Of a stretch of DNA of 33,330 nt, positions 19,866 to 30,900 are shown one piece after another; position 1 is the stretch's first letter; each line of letters starts with the position of its first letter. The notes below the pieces were generated by a model. That model was not told the origin of the DNA. It saw only the letters and a program-made list of their open reading frames with translations, and searched no databases. This stretch comes from Desulfobacteraceae bacterium. Its GTDB lineage: Bacteria > Desulfobacterota > Desulfobacteria > Desulfobacterales > UBA11574. The position numbers were made by a program, and so were the translations under genes. The stretch spans positions 1 to 33,330 of the forward strand of contig JAUVVL010000005.1 of NCBI GenBank assembly GCA_030604635.1, in the 5' to 3' direction.

Positions 19866-19912
19866 GGCCCCGCCCTACAAGGCGGGGGTTCTGCCTAACG
19901 GCAGTGCTTCGC
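19866..19912. repeat. REP-like double-hairpin unit, copy 2
   Basis: GGCCCCGCCCTACAAGGCGGGGGTTCTGCCTAACGGCAGTGCTTCGC; same orientation as copy 1, offset 88 bp. Confidence 0.75.
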
Positions 19913-19980
19913 GGCGGGGAGCAGACCGGTTAAACAACGTTCCTGTTCATTTAAAGATCTTTTACAGAACCGCCATTTTT

Positions 19981-20163
19981 ACGGTCTCGTAAAAAGTCAA
20001 AATTGCGATGGCAAAGTAATCCCGCCTGGGCGGGACCAAATTCAAGACGCGTGAATTTCGTGTCATACCGCTAACATGGTACCCGAAGAGTGCGTAATAA
20101 GCGTACGCCGCAATGAAGTGCAAGGAAGTCCCGCTCAAGCGGGATTTACGAAGCCATCATTTT
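19981..20163. repeat. Probable MITE-like element between the radical SAM gene and degQ
   Basis: Ends ACGGTCTCGTAAAAAGTC and GGGATTTACGAAGCCATCA are imperfect inverted repeats; inner CCCGCCTGGGCGGG and CCCGCTCAAGCGGG hairpins. A solo end (GGACTTTTTACGAAGCCATCA) lies near 8417. Confidence 0.5.
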
Positions 20164-20210
20164 AAATAATAAACACTCTATAATACTTTACAAACTATTT
20201 TGGAAATATA

Positions 20211-21614
20211 ATGTCACAACACACTAATAAAATTTCAAACTCTATCTTTGCCTTTTTTGTTGTTACTGTCCTTCTCATTTTAACATCTTCTGACAACCTT
20301 TGCGCTGAACATCAGCGGGAAAATGCTGTTGTTAAAGCCGTCCGAAAAGTCAGTCCTGTTGTTGTAAACATAAGTTCGGAGTCAGAGGTTCGCAAGCGGG
20401 TCAACCCTTTTTCCGGATTTGATATGGACCCTTATTTCGAATCATTCTTCAGGGATTTTTTCGATCACGGATTTGAACATCAATACAAGCGAACCAGCCT
20501 GGGATCAGGTGTTATTATTGACGGAAACCGTGGGTTTATCCTAACCAATGAACACGTCATTCTAAAAACCGGAACCATTACTGTTGTTCTCAAAGACGGG
20601 CGAGAATTCGATGCCCAGATTGTGGGCACAGATCCTGACTCTGACATGGCGGTGCTTCGTATCTCTTCCAAGGAGCCTTTGCCCGATATAGATATGGGTG
20701 ATTCTGATGACCTGATGATCGGCGAAACGGTATTCGCCATCGGAAATCCATTCGGGTTTTCAAACACCGTAACAACCGGTGTCATCAGCGCAATAAACCG
20801 GAGCATACGAACAGAAGGCATGGTCTATCATGGCTTTATTCAGATCGACGCCTCCATTAACCCCGGCAACAGTGGAGGACCGCTTCTGAACGTAAATGGC
20901 GAACTCATAGGAATTAATACCGCCATATATGCCAAAGCCCAGGGCATCGGTTTTGCCATACCGATTAATAAGGCCAAAAGAATTGTTTCCGATCTTATTA
21001 GATACGGAGAGGTTATACCGGCATGGATCGGCATCACTGCCCAGGATATTGATGCTGATCTTGCCCGGTATCTGAAAGCGTCGGACATTAAAGGAGTTCT
21101 TGTTAAAAAAGTTGAAAAGACCGGTCCTGCCCGTAAGGCCGGCATCCGGATCGGTGATATAATACTTACGCTCGGAAACCGGGACATCCTCTCTGTAGAA
21201 AATTATCAGACGGTCATGGGCGGCTTTCCGGCCGGAGAAACCATCAATATAAGCTTATGGCGGGACGGCAAGGTCAGAACCGTTTCCGTGAAGTCGTCGA
21301 CTTTTCCAAAAGAACTGGCTCTGGACCTGGCCTACAGCCTTCTGGGCGTTGCCGTGGAAAACCTTTCTAATAAAACCCGTTATATCAATAAAATTTTCGC
21401 AAAAGAAGGCGTGCTGATTTCAGAAATCCATCGTCAATCCTTTCTTGCCCAAATCGGTGTCAGGCCAGGAGACGTTATCCGACAAATGGATGATATAACC
21501 ATTAAAAACATTAAAGATTTTGAAAGGGCTGTCATAAAATACCGCCAAAAATCATCGGTGGTAATCCTGTTGCAGCGTGGGGATCAGCTCTATAATATTA
21601 CTGTAAAATTATAG
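20211..21614 (+). CDS. degQ: HtrA/DegQ-family periplasmic serine protease with PDZ domains
   Basis: Signal-like N-terminus, TNEHV (His), DSDMAVLRI (Asp), GNSGGPLLN (Ser), two PDZ-like regions. Confidence 0.9.
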   Translation: MSQHTNKISNSIFAFFVVTVLLILTSSDNLCAEHQRENAVVKAVRKVSPVVVNISSESEVRKRVNPFSGFDMDPYFESFFRDFFDHGFEHQYKRTSLGSGVIIDGNRGFILTNEHVILKTGTITVVLKDGREFDAQIVGTDPDSDMAVLRISSKEPLPDIDMGDSDDLMIGETVFAIGNPFGFSNTVTTGVISAINRSIRTEGMVYHGFIQIDASINPGNSGGPLLNVNGELIGINTAIYAKAQGIGFAIPINKAKRIVSDLIRYGEVIPAWIGITAQDIDADLARYLKASDIKGVLVKKVEKTGPARKAGIRIGDIILTLGNRDILSVENYQTVMGGFPAGETINISLWRDGKVRTVSVKSSTFPKELALDLAYSLLGVAVENLSNKTRYINKIFAKEGVLISEIHRQSFLAQIGVRPGDVIRQMDDITIKNIKDFERAVIKYRQKSSVVILLQRGDQLYNITVKL

Positions 21615-21688
21615 TAACCATTCAGCCCTTTGAAAACATTATCGCATTGCTGTGTGGGACACGTTTTTTAAAAGGCTAAATTAATACA
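21613..21688. repeat. Fold-back family 1, copy D (reverse orientation)
   Basis: agtaaccattCAGCCCTTTGAAAACATTATCGCATTGC...ACGTTTTTTAAAAGGCTAAATTAATACA; fills most of the degQ-asnS gap. Confidence 0.75.
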
Positions 21689-21702
21689 GATGGAGATTAT
21701 GA

Positions 21703-23085
21703 ATGAAACGTATCAAAATATCTAAGCTTTTAAAATCAAACGTCCCAAAGGACGAAGTTCTTATCAAGGGATGGGTCCGAACCCGGCGTGATTCAAAGGG
21801 TTTTTCTTTCATAGAAGTCAATGACGGATCATGCCTCAAAAACATACAGATTGTTGCTGACAGCACCTTGAATAATTACCAGGATGTTTCCAGGCTTTCA
21901 ACAGGATCTGCGGTTGTTATCGCCGGTAAACTGGTGGAATCGACGGGTCCCGGACAGGAATGGGAGGTCATAGCAGGCCGTGTAGAAATCGTCAGCCTTG
22001 CTCCCGAGTCATATCCTCTTCAGAAAAAGCGCCACACGGACGAATTTTTAAGAACAATCGCCCATTTAAGACCCAGAACCAACAAGTATGGCGCTGCATT
22101 TCGTATAAGATCCGAGCTCTCATTTGCCATCCATAAATTTTTCAGGGACAGAGATTTCAAATACATCCATTCTCCCATCATAACAGGTTCTGATTGCGAA
22201 GGCGCAGGTGAACTGTTCAAGGTAACAACCCTGGCCCTGGGCAACCCGCCCAAAAAAGACGGCAAAACCGACTATTCCCGGGACTTTTTCGGCAAGGAGG
22301 CAAATTTGACTGTTTCCGGACAGTTATCCGCCGAAATGTTCGCCCTGGCCCTGGGGGACGTCTACACCTTCGGCCCGACGTTCCGGGCTGAAAATTCTCA
22401 CACCAGCCGGCATGTGGCCGAGTTCTGGATGGTGGAGCCAGAGATGGCGTTCTGCGATCTTGAAGGCAACATGGACCTTGCCGAAGAAATCATAAAATAT
22501 CTCACATCTTACATCTTGGATGAATGTATTGATGATCTCGAACTCTTTGCAAAATTTGTCGATAAAAGTTTGATGTCGACCCTGGAAAACGTTGCATCAT
22601 CCGATTTTAGACGGCTGTCGTACACAGCGGCTGTGAAAATATTACAAAAATCCGGCAAAAAATTTGAATATGATATCGCTTTTGGAAAGGATCTCCAGAC
22701 CGAACACGAACGTTACCTTGCCGAACATCACTTTAAAAAGCCTCTGATTATCTTTGATTACCCTAAAAACATAAAACCGTTTTACATGCGCTTAAACGAC
22801 GACAATCAAACCGTGGCTGCCATGGATGTTCTGGTGCCGAAAATCGGAGAAATTATCGGCGGAAGTCAGCGTGAAGAACGGATCGAAGTGCTGGAAAAGC
22901 GGATGGATGAAATGGGGATGCCAAAAGATGATTACTGGTGGTATCTCGATTCCCGAAGATTCGGATCTGTTGAACACAGCGGGTTTGGTCTCGGTTTCGA
23001 ACGTCTGCTCATGTTAATGACAGGTATAAGCAACATCAGGGATGTGATCCCCTTTCCGAGAACCCCCAACAGTATAGAATTTTAA
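21703..23085 (+). CDS. asnS: Asparaginyl-tRNA synthetase
   Basis: OB-fold start, [49 protein letters not shown]. Confidence 0.94.
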   Translation: MKRIKISKLLKSNVPKDEVLIKGWVRTRRDSKGFSFIEVNDGSCLKNIQIVADSTLNNYQDVSRLSTGSAVVIAGKLVESTGPGQEWEVIAGRVEIVSLAPESYPLQKKRHTDEFLRTIAHLRPRTNKYGAAFRIRSELSFAIHKFFRDRDFKYIHSPIITGSDCEGAGELFKVTTLALGNPPKKDGKTDYSRDFFGKEANLTVSGQLSAEMFALALGDVYTFGPTFRAENSHTSRHVAEFWMVEPEMAFCDLEGNMDLAEEIIKYLTSYILDECIDDLELFAKFVDKSLMSTLENVASSDFRRLSYTAAVKILQKSGKKFEYDIAFGKDLQTEHERYLAEHHFKKPLIIFDYPKNIKPFYMRLNDDNQTVAAMDVLVPKIGEIIGGSQREERIEVLEKRMDEMGMPKDDYWWYLDSRRFGSVEHSGFGLGFERLLMLMTGISNIRDVIPFPRTPNSIEF

Positions 23086-23101
23086 ATACAATTCTATAAT
23101 A

Positions 23102-23893
23102 TTATTCTCTCATGCACCTAAGCTTCGCAAGATCTTCGGCATACCCGTACAGGTGAAGCCCCTTGCTCTCTACGATCATTTCGCCGTCTTTTACGCCGAT
23201 CTCTCCTGCCATGTATTCTTTGAGATTCTGAATTCCCGCCAAATTGGCGGGCAAGCCCCCCCAAAGATCCCATGAACGAAAATATACAATAAAATGAAGA
23301 GTTTCATCCTGTATGCGGGTGTCGATCGATCGTAAACATGGCGGATCTAGCAGGGTAAGATCTGAAGGATGTGCCACCTGGAGCACCATCTGGTTATTCC
23401 GGCTCCCGAATTTTTTGTAGGTTTGAATAACCCATTCTATCTGATTCAGGCAGAGCTGGCCGTTTTCTTCAAAAACAGCTTTTCCGTCGATATCTCTTTT
23501 GTCGATGATTTCAGTGTTGCCTTCTTCCCACCAGGTCAGTTTAGCACCGGTAAGCGGCGCCGTGGTCAGTCGTTCACCATATGTGTATGATTCACCCGGT
23601 TCCTTGCGCCCGGTCATGAGGTATTCGATATACGACCGTTCGTAACCTTCTCCACCGTAAATGTAAGCCTCTTCGACCGGGTTGGGAATTCCTACTGCCG
23701 GAGGAATATCCGGCAAAAGTGGCTGGGTACCGGGATATTTTACATGACCCATAAAATAATCGTATTCAAGGCGAGTCTGCCCTGCGTATGACCCTCGATC
23801 AATATTAAACCTGCGCCCGTGGTCCAAAATATCATATACTGCCTGGAACCAAAGGTCAGGTAAATCTCTGGCTTGAATCTTATGAACATACAT
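23102..23893 (-). CDS. Thymidylate synthase-like protein
   Basis: DPPCLRSIDTRI (catalytic Cys region), FRSWDLWGGLPANLAG (compare RSxDLxxGxPxN of ThyA) and HLYGYAEDL (HxY). Confidence 0.75.
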   Translation of the reverse strand: MYVHKIQARDLPDLWFQAVYDILDHGRRFNIDRGSYAGQTRLEYDYFMGHVKYPGTQPLLPDIPPAVGIPNPVEEAYIYGGEGYERSYIEYLMTGRKEPGESYTYGERLTTAPLTGAKLTWWEEGNTEIIDKRDIDGKAVFEENGQLCLNQIEWVIQTYKKFGSRNNQMVLQVAHPSDLTLLDPPCLRSIDTRIQDETLHFIVYFRSWDLWGGLPANLAGIQNLKEYMAGEIGVKDGEMIVESKGLHLYGYAEDLAKLRCMRE

Positions 23894-23895
23894 AA

Positions 23896-26334
23896 CTATA
23901 TATCCAGCATGCTTACATCAAGGGCATTGTTGCTGATAAATTCTCTTCGGGGTTCTACCTCTTCTCCCATGAGGACGGTAAAAATTTCATCGGTTTCAAC
24001 AGCATCTTCGACCTTAACCTGCAAAAGGGTTCTCTTTGCCGGATTCATTGTTGTTTCCCACAGCTGTTCGGGATTCATTTCACCAAGACCTTTGTATCGC
24101 TGTAAGCTGAGCCCTTTTTTTCCTTCATCTATAAAAAATGAAAGAAGTGTTTTTTTATCTTCGATACGAACGGAATCTATTTTATCGTCTTTATTAAAAA
24201 CAAAAAACGGAGGATTATCAAATTTTAAAATTTTCTTTGCCAGGATCAGACTTTTCTGAAAATCTTTGGAATATATAAGCCCCCTGCCTACTTTTACTGG
24301 TTTAACATCTTTCTCGGCCGGATCTGTTAATAAACTTTTTTGTTGTCCTGTAAAAGAAGGTACAACTGTCATTTCATATACACTTCTTTCAGGATTCCAG
24401 CTTAAATCACTGACATTATACTCTTTCTCTCTAAAGGTCGCCTTTAGGGCTGACATTTTTTGTTGATTTTGAAGAAAACTTTTATTTTCAACCCCTTCTT
24501 TTATAAGCAATTCAACAAGATCTGTATTTATTCCGCGCTTTTTCAGTCTCGACATAACTGAAAAATACTCAGAAAGATCACAGACAAAAACATAAAGATT
24601 ATGTTCAGGTAATATCGATTCTTCTTTTCCGATCTTAACGCTCTTTATGTTGCAAACCCTCTTTAAAATATGATCATTTAATTCCCCCTCGTTTTTTAGA
24701 TAAATAGCTTTCTTTCCTTTGCCGACTCTAAATAAGGGGGGTTGTGCGATATACAAATACCCTTTATCCACCATCTCTGGCATGTGCCTGTAAAAGAAAG
24801 TTAACAGAAGTGTCCTGATATGAGATCCGTCAACATCAGCATCTGTCATAATAATGGTTTTGTGATACCTGATTTTTTCAATATCGTATTCTTCCTGGCC
24901 AACGCCGGTGCCAAGGACGGTTATTATATTTTTAATCTCCTCGCTTCGTAGAATTTTATCGATGCGGGATTTCTCAACATTTAATATCTTTCCTTTTAAC
25001 GGCAGAATCGCCTGAAACTTTCTATCTCTTCCCTGTTTGGCGCTGCCACCTGCGGAATCACCCTCAACCAGAAATATTTCTCTTTCAGGCGGATCTGAAA
25101 TCTGACATTCCGCCAGCTTGCCGGGAAGTGTTGAATCTATTAAAGCGCCCTGTTTTCTGGCAAGATCCCGCGCATGCTTGGCCGCATCTCTTGCTCTTGA
25201 AGCTTCCACCGCTTTTGCCAATATCTTTTTTGCAGTTGCGGGATTCTCTTCCAAAAATGCACTTAATTTTTCATGTATCAGCGACTCAACGAGGCCTTTA
25301 ACTTCACTGTTCCCGAGCTTTGTCTTTGTTTGACCTTCAAATTGAGGAGATTTCATTTTAACACTTACAACCGCAGCCAATCCTTCCCTAACATCATCTC
25401 CGCCGATCTTGGCCTGTAGATTTTTTGGAAGCCTGCCATTGGTTGCATATTGATTAATAGTTCGCGTCAACGCCGCTTTAAAACCGATAAGATGAAATCC
25501 CCCCTCGGCCGTATTAATATTGTTGGCAAATGAAAACATTTTCTCCGTAAATGTATTATTATATTGTATTGCAACCTCTATCCGAACCCCATTTTTTTCT
25601 CCTTCCATAAAAATGGGTTTATGAAGGGTTGAATGTCTTCTGTTGAGATATTCAACAAATGAAACTATTCCCCCCTTATAAAAAAATTCATCCTTATCAT
25701 CCGAGCGTTCATCTTCTATAGTTATTCTGACCCCTTTATTTAAAAAGGCCAGCTCCCTTAATCTGCGAATCAGTATTTCATAACCGAAATTATCTGTGTC
25801 TAAAATTTCTGTGTCGGGAATAAAATGTACTTTTGTGCCACTTTTTTTTGTTTTGCCTATAACGCTTAGTGCGCTTGTTTTTTTCCCTTTTTCATAGGTC
25901 TGATAATAAATTTTACCGCCGCTATAAATTTCTACTTCCAAAAATTTTGAAAGAGCATTTACCACTGAAACCCCTACGCCGTGAAGCCCTCCTGAAACTT
26001 TGTAAGAATGATCATCAAACTTACCGCCGGAATGAAGCTTAGTCATAACAACTTCAACCGCCGGCATATTTTCTGTTTTTTGAATACCGACAGGGATTCC
26101 CCTTCCATTATCTTCAACGCTCACACTATTACCAGTATGAATTGTAACCTTTATCAGATCACAATATCCTGCCATGGCTTCATCAATACTGTTATCTACA
26201 ACTTCACTGACAAGATGGTGAAGCCCTTCGACACCTACATTACCGATATACATTGCAGGCCTTTTTCTAACCGCCTCAAGGCCCTCGAGAACCTTTATTT
26301 TGTCTGCATCATATGTGTATTGTTCTTTATTCAT
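23896..26334 (-). CDS. gyrB: DNA gyrase subunit B
   Basis: [92 protein letters not shown]. Confidence 0.97.
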   Translation of the reverse strand: MNKEQYTYDADKIKVLEGLEAVRKRPAMYIGNVGVEGLHHLVSEVVDNSIDEAMAGYCDLIKVTIHTGNSVSVEDNGRGIPVGIQKTENMPAVEVVMTKLHSGGKFDDHSYKVSGGLHGVGVSVVNALSKFLEVEIYSGGKIYYQTYEKGKKTSALSVIGKTKKSGTKVHFIPDTEILDTDNFGYEILIRRLRELAFLNKGVRITIEDERSDDKDEFFYKGGIVSFVEYLNRRHSTLHKPIFMEGEKNGVRIEVAIQYNNTFTEKMFSFANNINTAEGGFHLIGFKAALTRTINQYATNGRLPKNLQAKIGGDDVREGLAAVVSVKMKSPQFEGQTKTKLGNSEVKGLVESLIHEKLSAFLEENPATAKKILAKAVEASRARDAAKHARDLARKQGALIDSTLPGKLAECQISDPPEREIFLVEGDSAGGSAKQGRDRKFQAILPLKGKILNVEKSRIDKILRSEEIKNIITVLGTGVGQEEYDIEKIRYHKTIIMTDADVDGSHIRTLLLTFFYRHMPEMVDKGYLYIAQPPLFRVGKGKKAIYLKNEGELNDHILKRVCNIKSVKIGKEESILPEHNLYVFVCDLSEYFSVMSRLKKRGINTDLVELLIKEGVENKSFLQNQQKMSALKATFREKEYNVSDLSWNPERSVYEMTVVPSFTGQQKSLLTDPAEKDVKPVKVGRGLIYSKDFQKSLILAKKILKFDNPPFFVFNKDDKIDSVRIEDKKTLLSFFIDEGKKGLSLQRYKGLGEMNPEQLWETTMNPAKRTLLQVKVEDAVETDEIFTVLMGEEVEPRREFISNNALDVSMLDI

Positions 26335-27449
26335 AATCTCATGGGCATGATTATACTTAAAAAAGTATCGTCGTTCTCTCCTTCAATAATACAGGGTTTT
26401 TCTTCATCAATTATATTTATAACAACCTTTTCGGAATCGATAACGTTCAGTGTTTCAATAAAATACCTGGGGTTAAAGGCAGCTTCAATGGGGTCACCCT
26501 TAAAATCTATAACCATATCTTCCTTAGATTCACCGAAATCTGGATTAACTGCGTTTATAAAAAGTTTGTCGTCTGAGAAATTAAAAATAACGCCTTTGTA
26601 GTCTTCAGAGTAAAATATGGACATTCTTTTTAGCATCATTAAAAAGAGTTCTCTATCCATATGGATTTCATGAGAATCCCCTTTTTTTATAATATCACTG
26701 TATTCTGGAAATTCACCTTCAAGAAGCCGTATAATAATTGTCTCGGCATCCTTTTTAATAATAAAATTATTGTTTTTAAAACCTATTTGAACCGTACCTT
26801 CGGGATCAAGAAACTTTATAGCCTCATTTATTCCCTTTTTCGGTATAATTATATTAGGTCCTTGAGGTAGCTTTATATCTTTTTTATAAAAGCAATCTAC
26901 CTTTGAAAGCCGGTTTCCGTCGGTTGAAACCATTCTAACGATATTTTTATCGTCTTTTTGAATTATTTCAAAATAGATTCCAATAATATGTGCTCTTTTT
27001 TCATCAGAGGCACCGGGGATAATAACAGTTCTATCTATCATCTTTTTAAAAACAGACGAATCTATATTAAAAAATTCAACATCTTCTATCTGGGGTGATT
27101 CAGGAAAATCATCCGGATTCATTCCAACAATATTATATTCTACTTTTTCATTGCTGATTTTTATCCAATGGTTTTCAAATTCTTCTATGTGAATTTCATC
27201 ACTTGGAAATTCTCTTACTATTTCGTAAAACTTTCTGGCATTAATCGCTATTGTGCCCTGTGATTCGATGGTTGCAGGATATAATCCTTCATAACCGGTT
27301 TCAAGATCAGTTGCTATTATTGTTATACCGTAATTATTTGTCTTTATTAAAACATTTGTAGTTATAGCCAGGTTGCTTTTTCTGCCGGTTATTCCTTGAA
27401 CCTTTGACAAAACATCTAAAATATCATCTTTTTTAATAATAAATTTCAT
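26331..27449 (-). CDS. dnaN: DNA polymerase III subunit beta (sliding clamp)
   Basis: [20 protein letters not shown] start, [10 protein letters not shown]-terminal IIMPMRL; ATGA overlap with gyrB. Confidence 0.96.
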   Translation of the reverse strand: MKFIIKKDDILDVLSKVQGITGRKSNLAITTNVLIKTNNYGITIIATDLETGYEGLYPATIESQGTIAINARKFYEIVREFPSDEIHIEEFENHWIKISNEKVEYNIVGMNPDDFPESPQIEDVEFFNIDSSVFKKMIDRTVIIPGASDEKRAHIIGIYFEIIQKDDKNIVRMVSTDGNRLSKVDCFYKKDIKLPQGPNIIIPKKGINEAIKFLDPEGTVQIGFKNNNFIIKKDAETIIIRLLEGEFPEYSDIIKKGDSHEIHMDRELFLMMLKRMSIFYSEDYKGVIFNFSDDKLFINAVNPDFGESKEDMVIDFKGDPIEAAFNPRYFIETLNVIDSEKVVINIIDEEKPCIIEGENDDTFLSIIMPMRL

Positions 27450-27499
27450 AATCAGTTCCTATATTAATTATATAGATTCATATATTATAAATAAGTGGT

Positions 27500-27633
27500 G
27501 TTAATAAGTATAATAACAGTTTAAATTGTTTATCTTATAGGGAAAATCAAATATTAAATGGTTAATAAAGTATAATAAAAAAATATAAAAATATTAAGTT
27601 ATGAAAAGAAAAAAAATAGTTGTTAATAAGTAA
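27500..27633. repeat. Three GTTAATAA-core repeats spaced exactly 61 bp (candidate origin/iteron array)
   Basis: GTTAATAAGTATAATAAC (27500), GTTAATAAAGTATAATAAA (27561), GTTAATAAGTAAAGAGTTATT (27622). Confidence 0.5.
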
Positions 27634-27680
27634 AGAGTTATTGAAAAAATATCAATATAAAAACAGAGATATTCCTGTAT

Positions 27681-27802
27681 TACCTAAATTTTGCAAGCGT
27701 CGAGTTTGCCGCCCCGGTGAAATAGGCTTCGCATTTCACTGGGCAGGGAGATGCAATGTCTATTTTAATCTTTTTAAGAATAATTTATGCAGATTTTAGG
27801 TA
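27681..27802. repeat. Fold-back element in the dnaN/EndoQ-UvrD gap with an internal CCCCGGTGAAAT hairpin
   Basis: Ends TACCTAAATTTTGCA / TGCAGATTTTAGGTA (13/15 match); internal CCCCGGTGAAAT...ATTTCACTGGGCAGGG (27712-27748). Confidence 0.65.
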
Positions 27803-27848
27803 TTAACAAAGCGGCCCTATATAGGAAGCTCTATAGGTACCTTTTTAA

Positions 27849-27872
27849 AATAATACTATATATAGTATTATT
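27849..27872. promoter_or_regulatory. 24-bp perfect AT-rich palindrome
   Basis: AATAATACTATA|TATAGTATTATT; extra half-site TAATACTATATA at 27881. Confidence 0.45.
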
Positions 27873-27960
27873 ATGTTTATTAATACTATATACTGTTTAT
27901 AATCAGGTTACAAGAAGTTTTTACTATTTATGGAATAACAAAACATGATATAAAAAAAAT

Positions 27961-30900
27961 ATGAAATTTATAGCCGATTTCCATGTTCATTCCCGGTTTT
28001 CAAGGGCCACAGCAAAAAACCTTGATTTTGAAAACCTATACATAGCAGCCCGGCTAAAGGGTATAACGGTTGTAGGAACCGGCGATTTTACACATCCAGG
28101 CTGGTTTGCGGAAATCAAGGAAAAATTGGTTCCGGCCGAACCAGGACTATTTAAGCTAAGGGATGATATATCAAAGATATGCGATCAACAGGTTCCACCG
28201 TCATGTCGCGGGAAAGTCCGCTTTTTACTGGTTTCCGAAATCAGCAACATATATAAAAAAAATAGCAAAACCCGCAAAAATCATAATCTTGTATTTCTAC
28301 CCGACCTTGATCTGGCAGAGAACTTTATTTCAAAATTAGATAAAATTGGAAATATAAAATCAGATGGTAGGCCGATTCTTGGTCTGGACGCAAAAGACCT
28401 TCTTGAAATTCTCCTCGAGACCTCAGACCAGGGGTTCCTAATACCTGCTCATATCTGGACACCATGGTTTTCGCTCCTGGGCTCAAAATCCGGCTTTGAT
28501 TCCATAGAAGAATGTTTTGAAGATTTGGCGTCAAATATCTTTGCCGTTGAAACCGGACTTTCATCCGATCCTGCCATGAACTGGCGCGTGTCAGGTCTCG
28601 ACGGACTGACCCTGATATCCAATTCCGATGCCCATTCCCCTTTAAAACTCGGGAGGGAGGCAAACCTTTTTGATACAGAACTTTCTTATAACACAATAAA
28701 GTCTGCCATAAAGAACGGCGACCCCGAACATTTTCTGGGAACTTTTGAGTTTTATCCCGAAGAGGGGAAGTATCACCTTGATGGTCACAGAAATTGTAAT
28801 GTTCGACTATGGCCGGAAAAGACCCGGGAAAAGGGAGGTATATGCCCGGTATGCCAAAAACCACTGACCCTGGGTGTTTTATACAGGGTTGAGGAGCTGG
28901 CCGATCGGCCGGAGGGTGAGAAACCCAAAAAACATCACCCATTTAATAATATTATTCCCCTTATAGAAATCTTGTCGGAAGTTTTAGAGGCCGGTCCGGG
29001 AACAAAGAAGGTCATGAGATATTACAGGGCGCTTCTTGAGAAATTGGGGCCGGAATTTAAAATTCTTAATAACTTGCAAACAGAAACCATTAATTCCTCC
29101 GGCGGCCCCTTGCTGGGTGAGGCTATCTCAAGAATGCGCCGGAACGAGATTGTTGTTTTACCCGGATATGACGGTGAATTCGGAAAAATAAAAATTTTTA
29201 ATCAGCACGAGCGGGGAAAAATACTCGGCCAAAAAACGCTTTTTGTTCTGTCGCCGCCAGAACCTGGTTTACAAAACAAAGAAAAACAGAAAAAAAAGAA
29301 ACTGCATATACGTGACACGGACAAGCCCTACCAATCAGGCCAACAAACACGTTGTTTTCATCCACCCTTGCAAGACAAGGAAGCAGAATCCGATCCAGGC
29401 GAGCTAAACCAGAGACAGCGTCAGGCCGTAGAGTATGAACGGGGGCCTTTGATGATTGTTGCAGGTCCTGGAACCGGCAAAACACGCACACTGACCCACC
29501 GTATAGCAAACCTTATGACCGATAAAGGAGTTTCACCGCAAAACATTCTGGCCGTCACCTTCACAAATAAAGCGGCTCGGGAAATGAAAGACAGGCTCAA
29601 AAGTCTTATTGGTGAAACAAAGCCTCTTCCTTTTGTTGGTACATTTCACAGTTTTTGCTATAAATTGTTAAATGATTACAATGAAAAAACCAGCAAGATT
29701 ATTGATGAGGATGATCGGAAATCTTTAATTTCTGACGCGATAAGAAATGTTGAGCGGACAGGTATCAAAGTTTCCATAAAATACAAAGCACTGTTAGGCT
29801 GGATTATATCCGTCAAACAGAAGATACTCGAACCGAACGAGTGTCTTGATGAAATTGACGTTTCAGAAAAGCAATTTTATTTAAAGGTTTATAGCTCTTA
29901 CCAGAATCTGTTATCCATGCAGGGCCTATACGACTATGAGGACCTGGTGTTTAATATTGTGCGGCTTTTTGAAACCGACGAACAGTTTGCCGGAAGATAC
30001 CGGGATCTTTATAAGTTTGTTTTTGTGGATGAATATCAGGATTTAAACCATGGCCAGTACCGGATTATAAATGCCCTTGCTCCGCCAGGTGCAACAGGCA
30101 GAGATATTTGTGTTATCGGAGATCCGGATCAGTCGATTTACGGGTTTAGGGGTTCGGATGTTAAACATTTTAAAAGTTTTATAAACGATTATCCGGACGC
30201 CAAGGTGGTGAAACTGACTCGCAACTATCGTTCGACCCAGACAATTCTCGACGCATCGTATCACGTGGTAAACGCTCTCGAAAAAGATGATACCAGATCC
30301 CGAATATATTCTCAGGCCGGCGGCGCCAAAACCATCAGCGTGATTGAAACAGGTTCGGAAAAAGCCGAAGCCGTGGCTGTGGGAAAGACAATAGAATATT
30401 TAATCGGCGGCATCGGTTTTCATTCCCTGGATTTCGGCAGCGTTGACAACCAACAACAGATCACGCACCGAAGCTTTTCTGATTTTGCCGTATTATTCCG
30501 CACAGCCGATCAGAGCAGGATTTTTTCAGAAGTTTTTGATGCAGCGGGTATTCCGTATCAGATTGTTAGCAGAAAAAATATTTTCAACGCAAAAGGCGTA
30601 TCAGAACTGATTTCATTATTAAAAACCATCGAAGGGTCAGGCTGTTATGCGGATTTTGAAAGAACCATAGATTTAACGCAAACAAATATCAGCAAACAGA
30701 GCATGGAAATTTTTAAAAGCTGGTGTTACAAGAACAACCTTACAATCTCGTCGGCCATAGACAATGCACGGCGGTTTCCCGTCAGCGGTATGAGCAAGAA
30801 CCGGCAAATCAGGCTGTGTGAATTTTTGGACGGTTTTTTGTCGATGAAAAAAAAGATCAAGGGGCTGACGGTTGAAAAAAAGCTGATTTTTCTTGCGGAA

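Noticed and set aside
27450-27960. Classical DnaA-box cluster
   Set aside because: No clear TTATCCACA or close variants seen in the gap; the origin call rests on other features.
28325-28942. 205-aa minus-strand ORF inside the EndoQ domain
   Set aside because: Antisense to a conserved domain; low-complexity, unlikely product.
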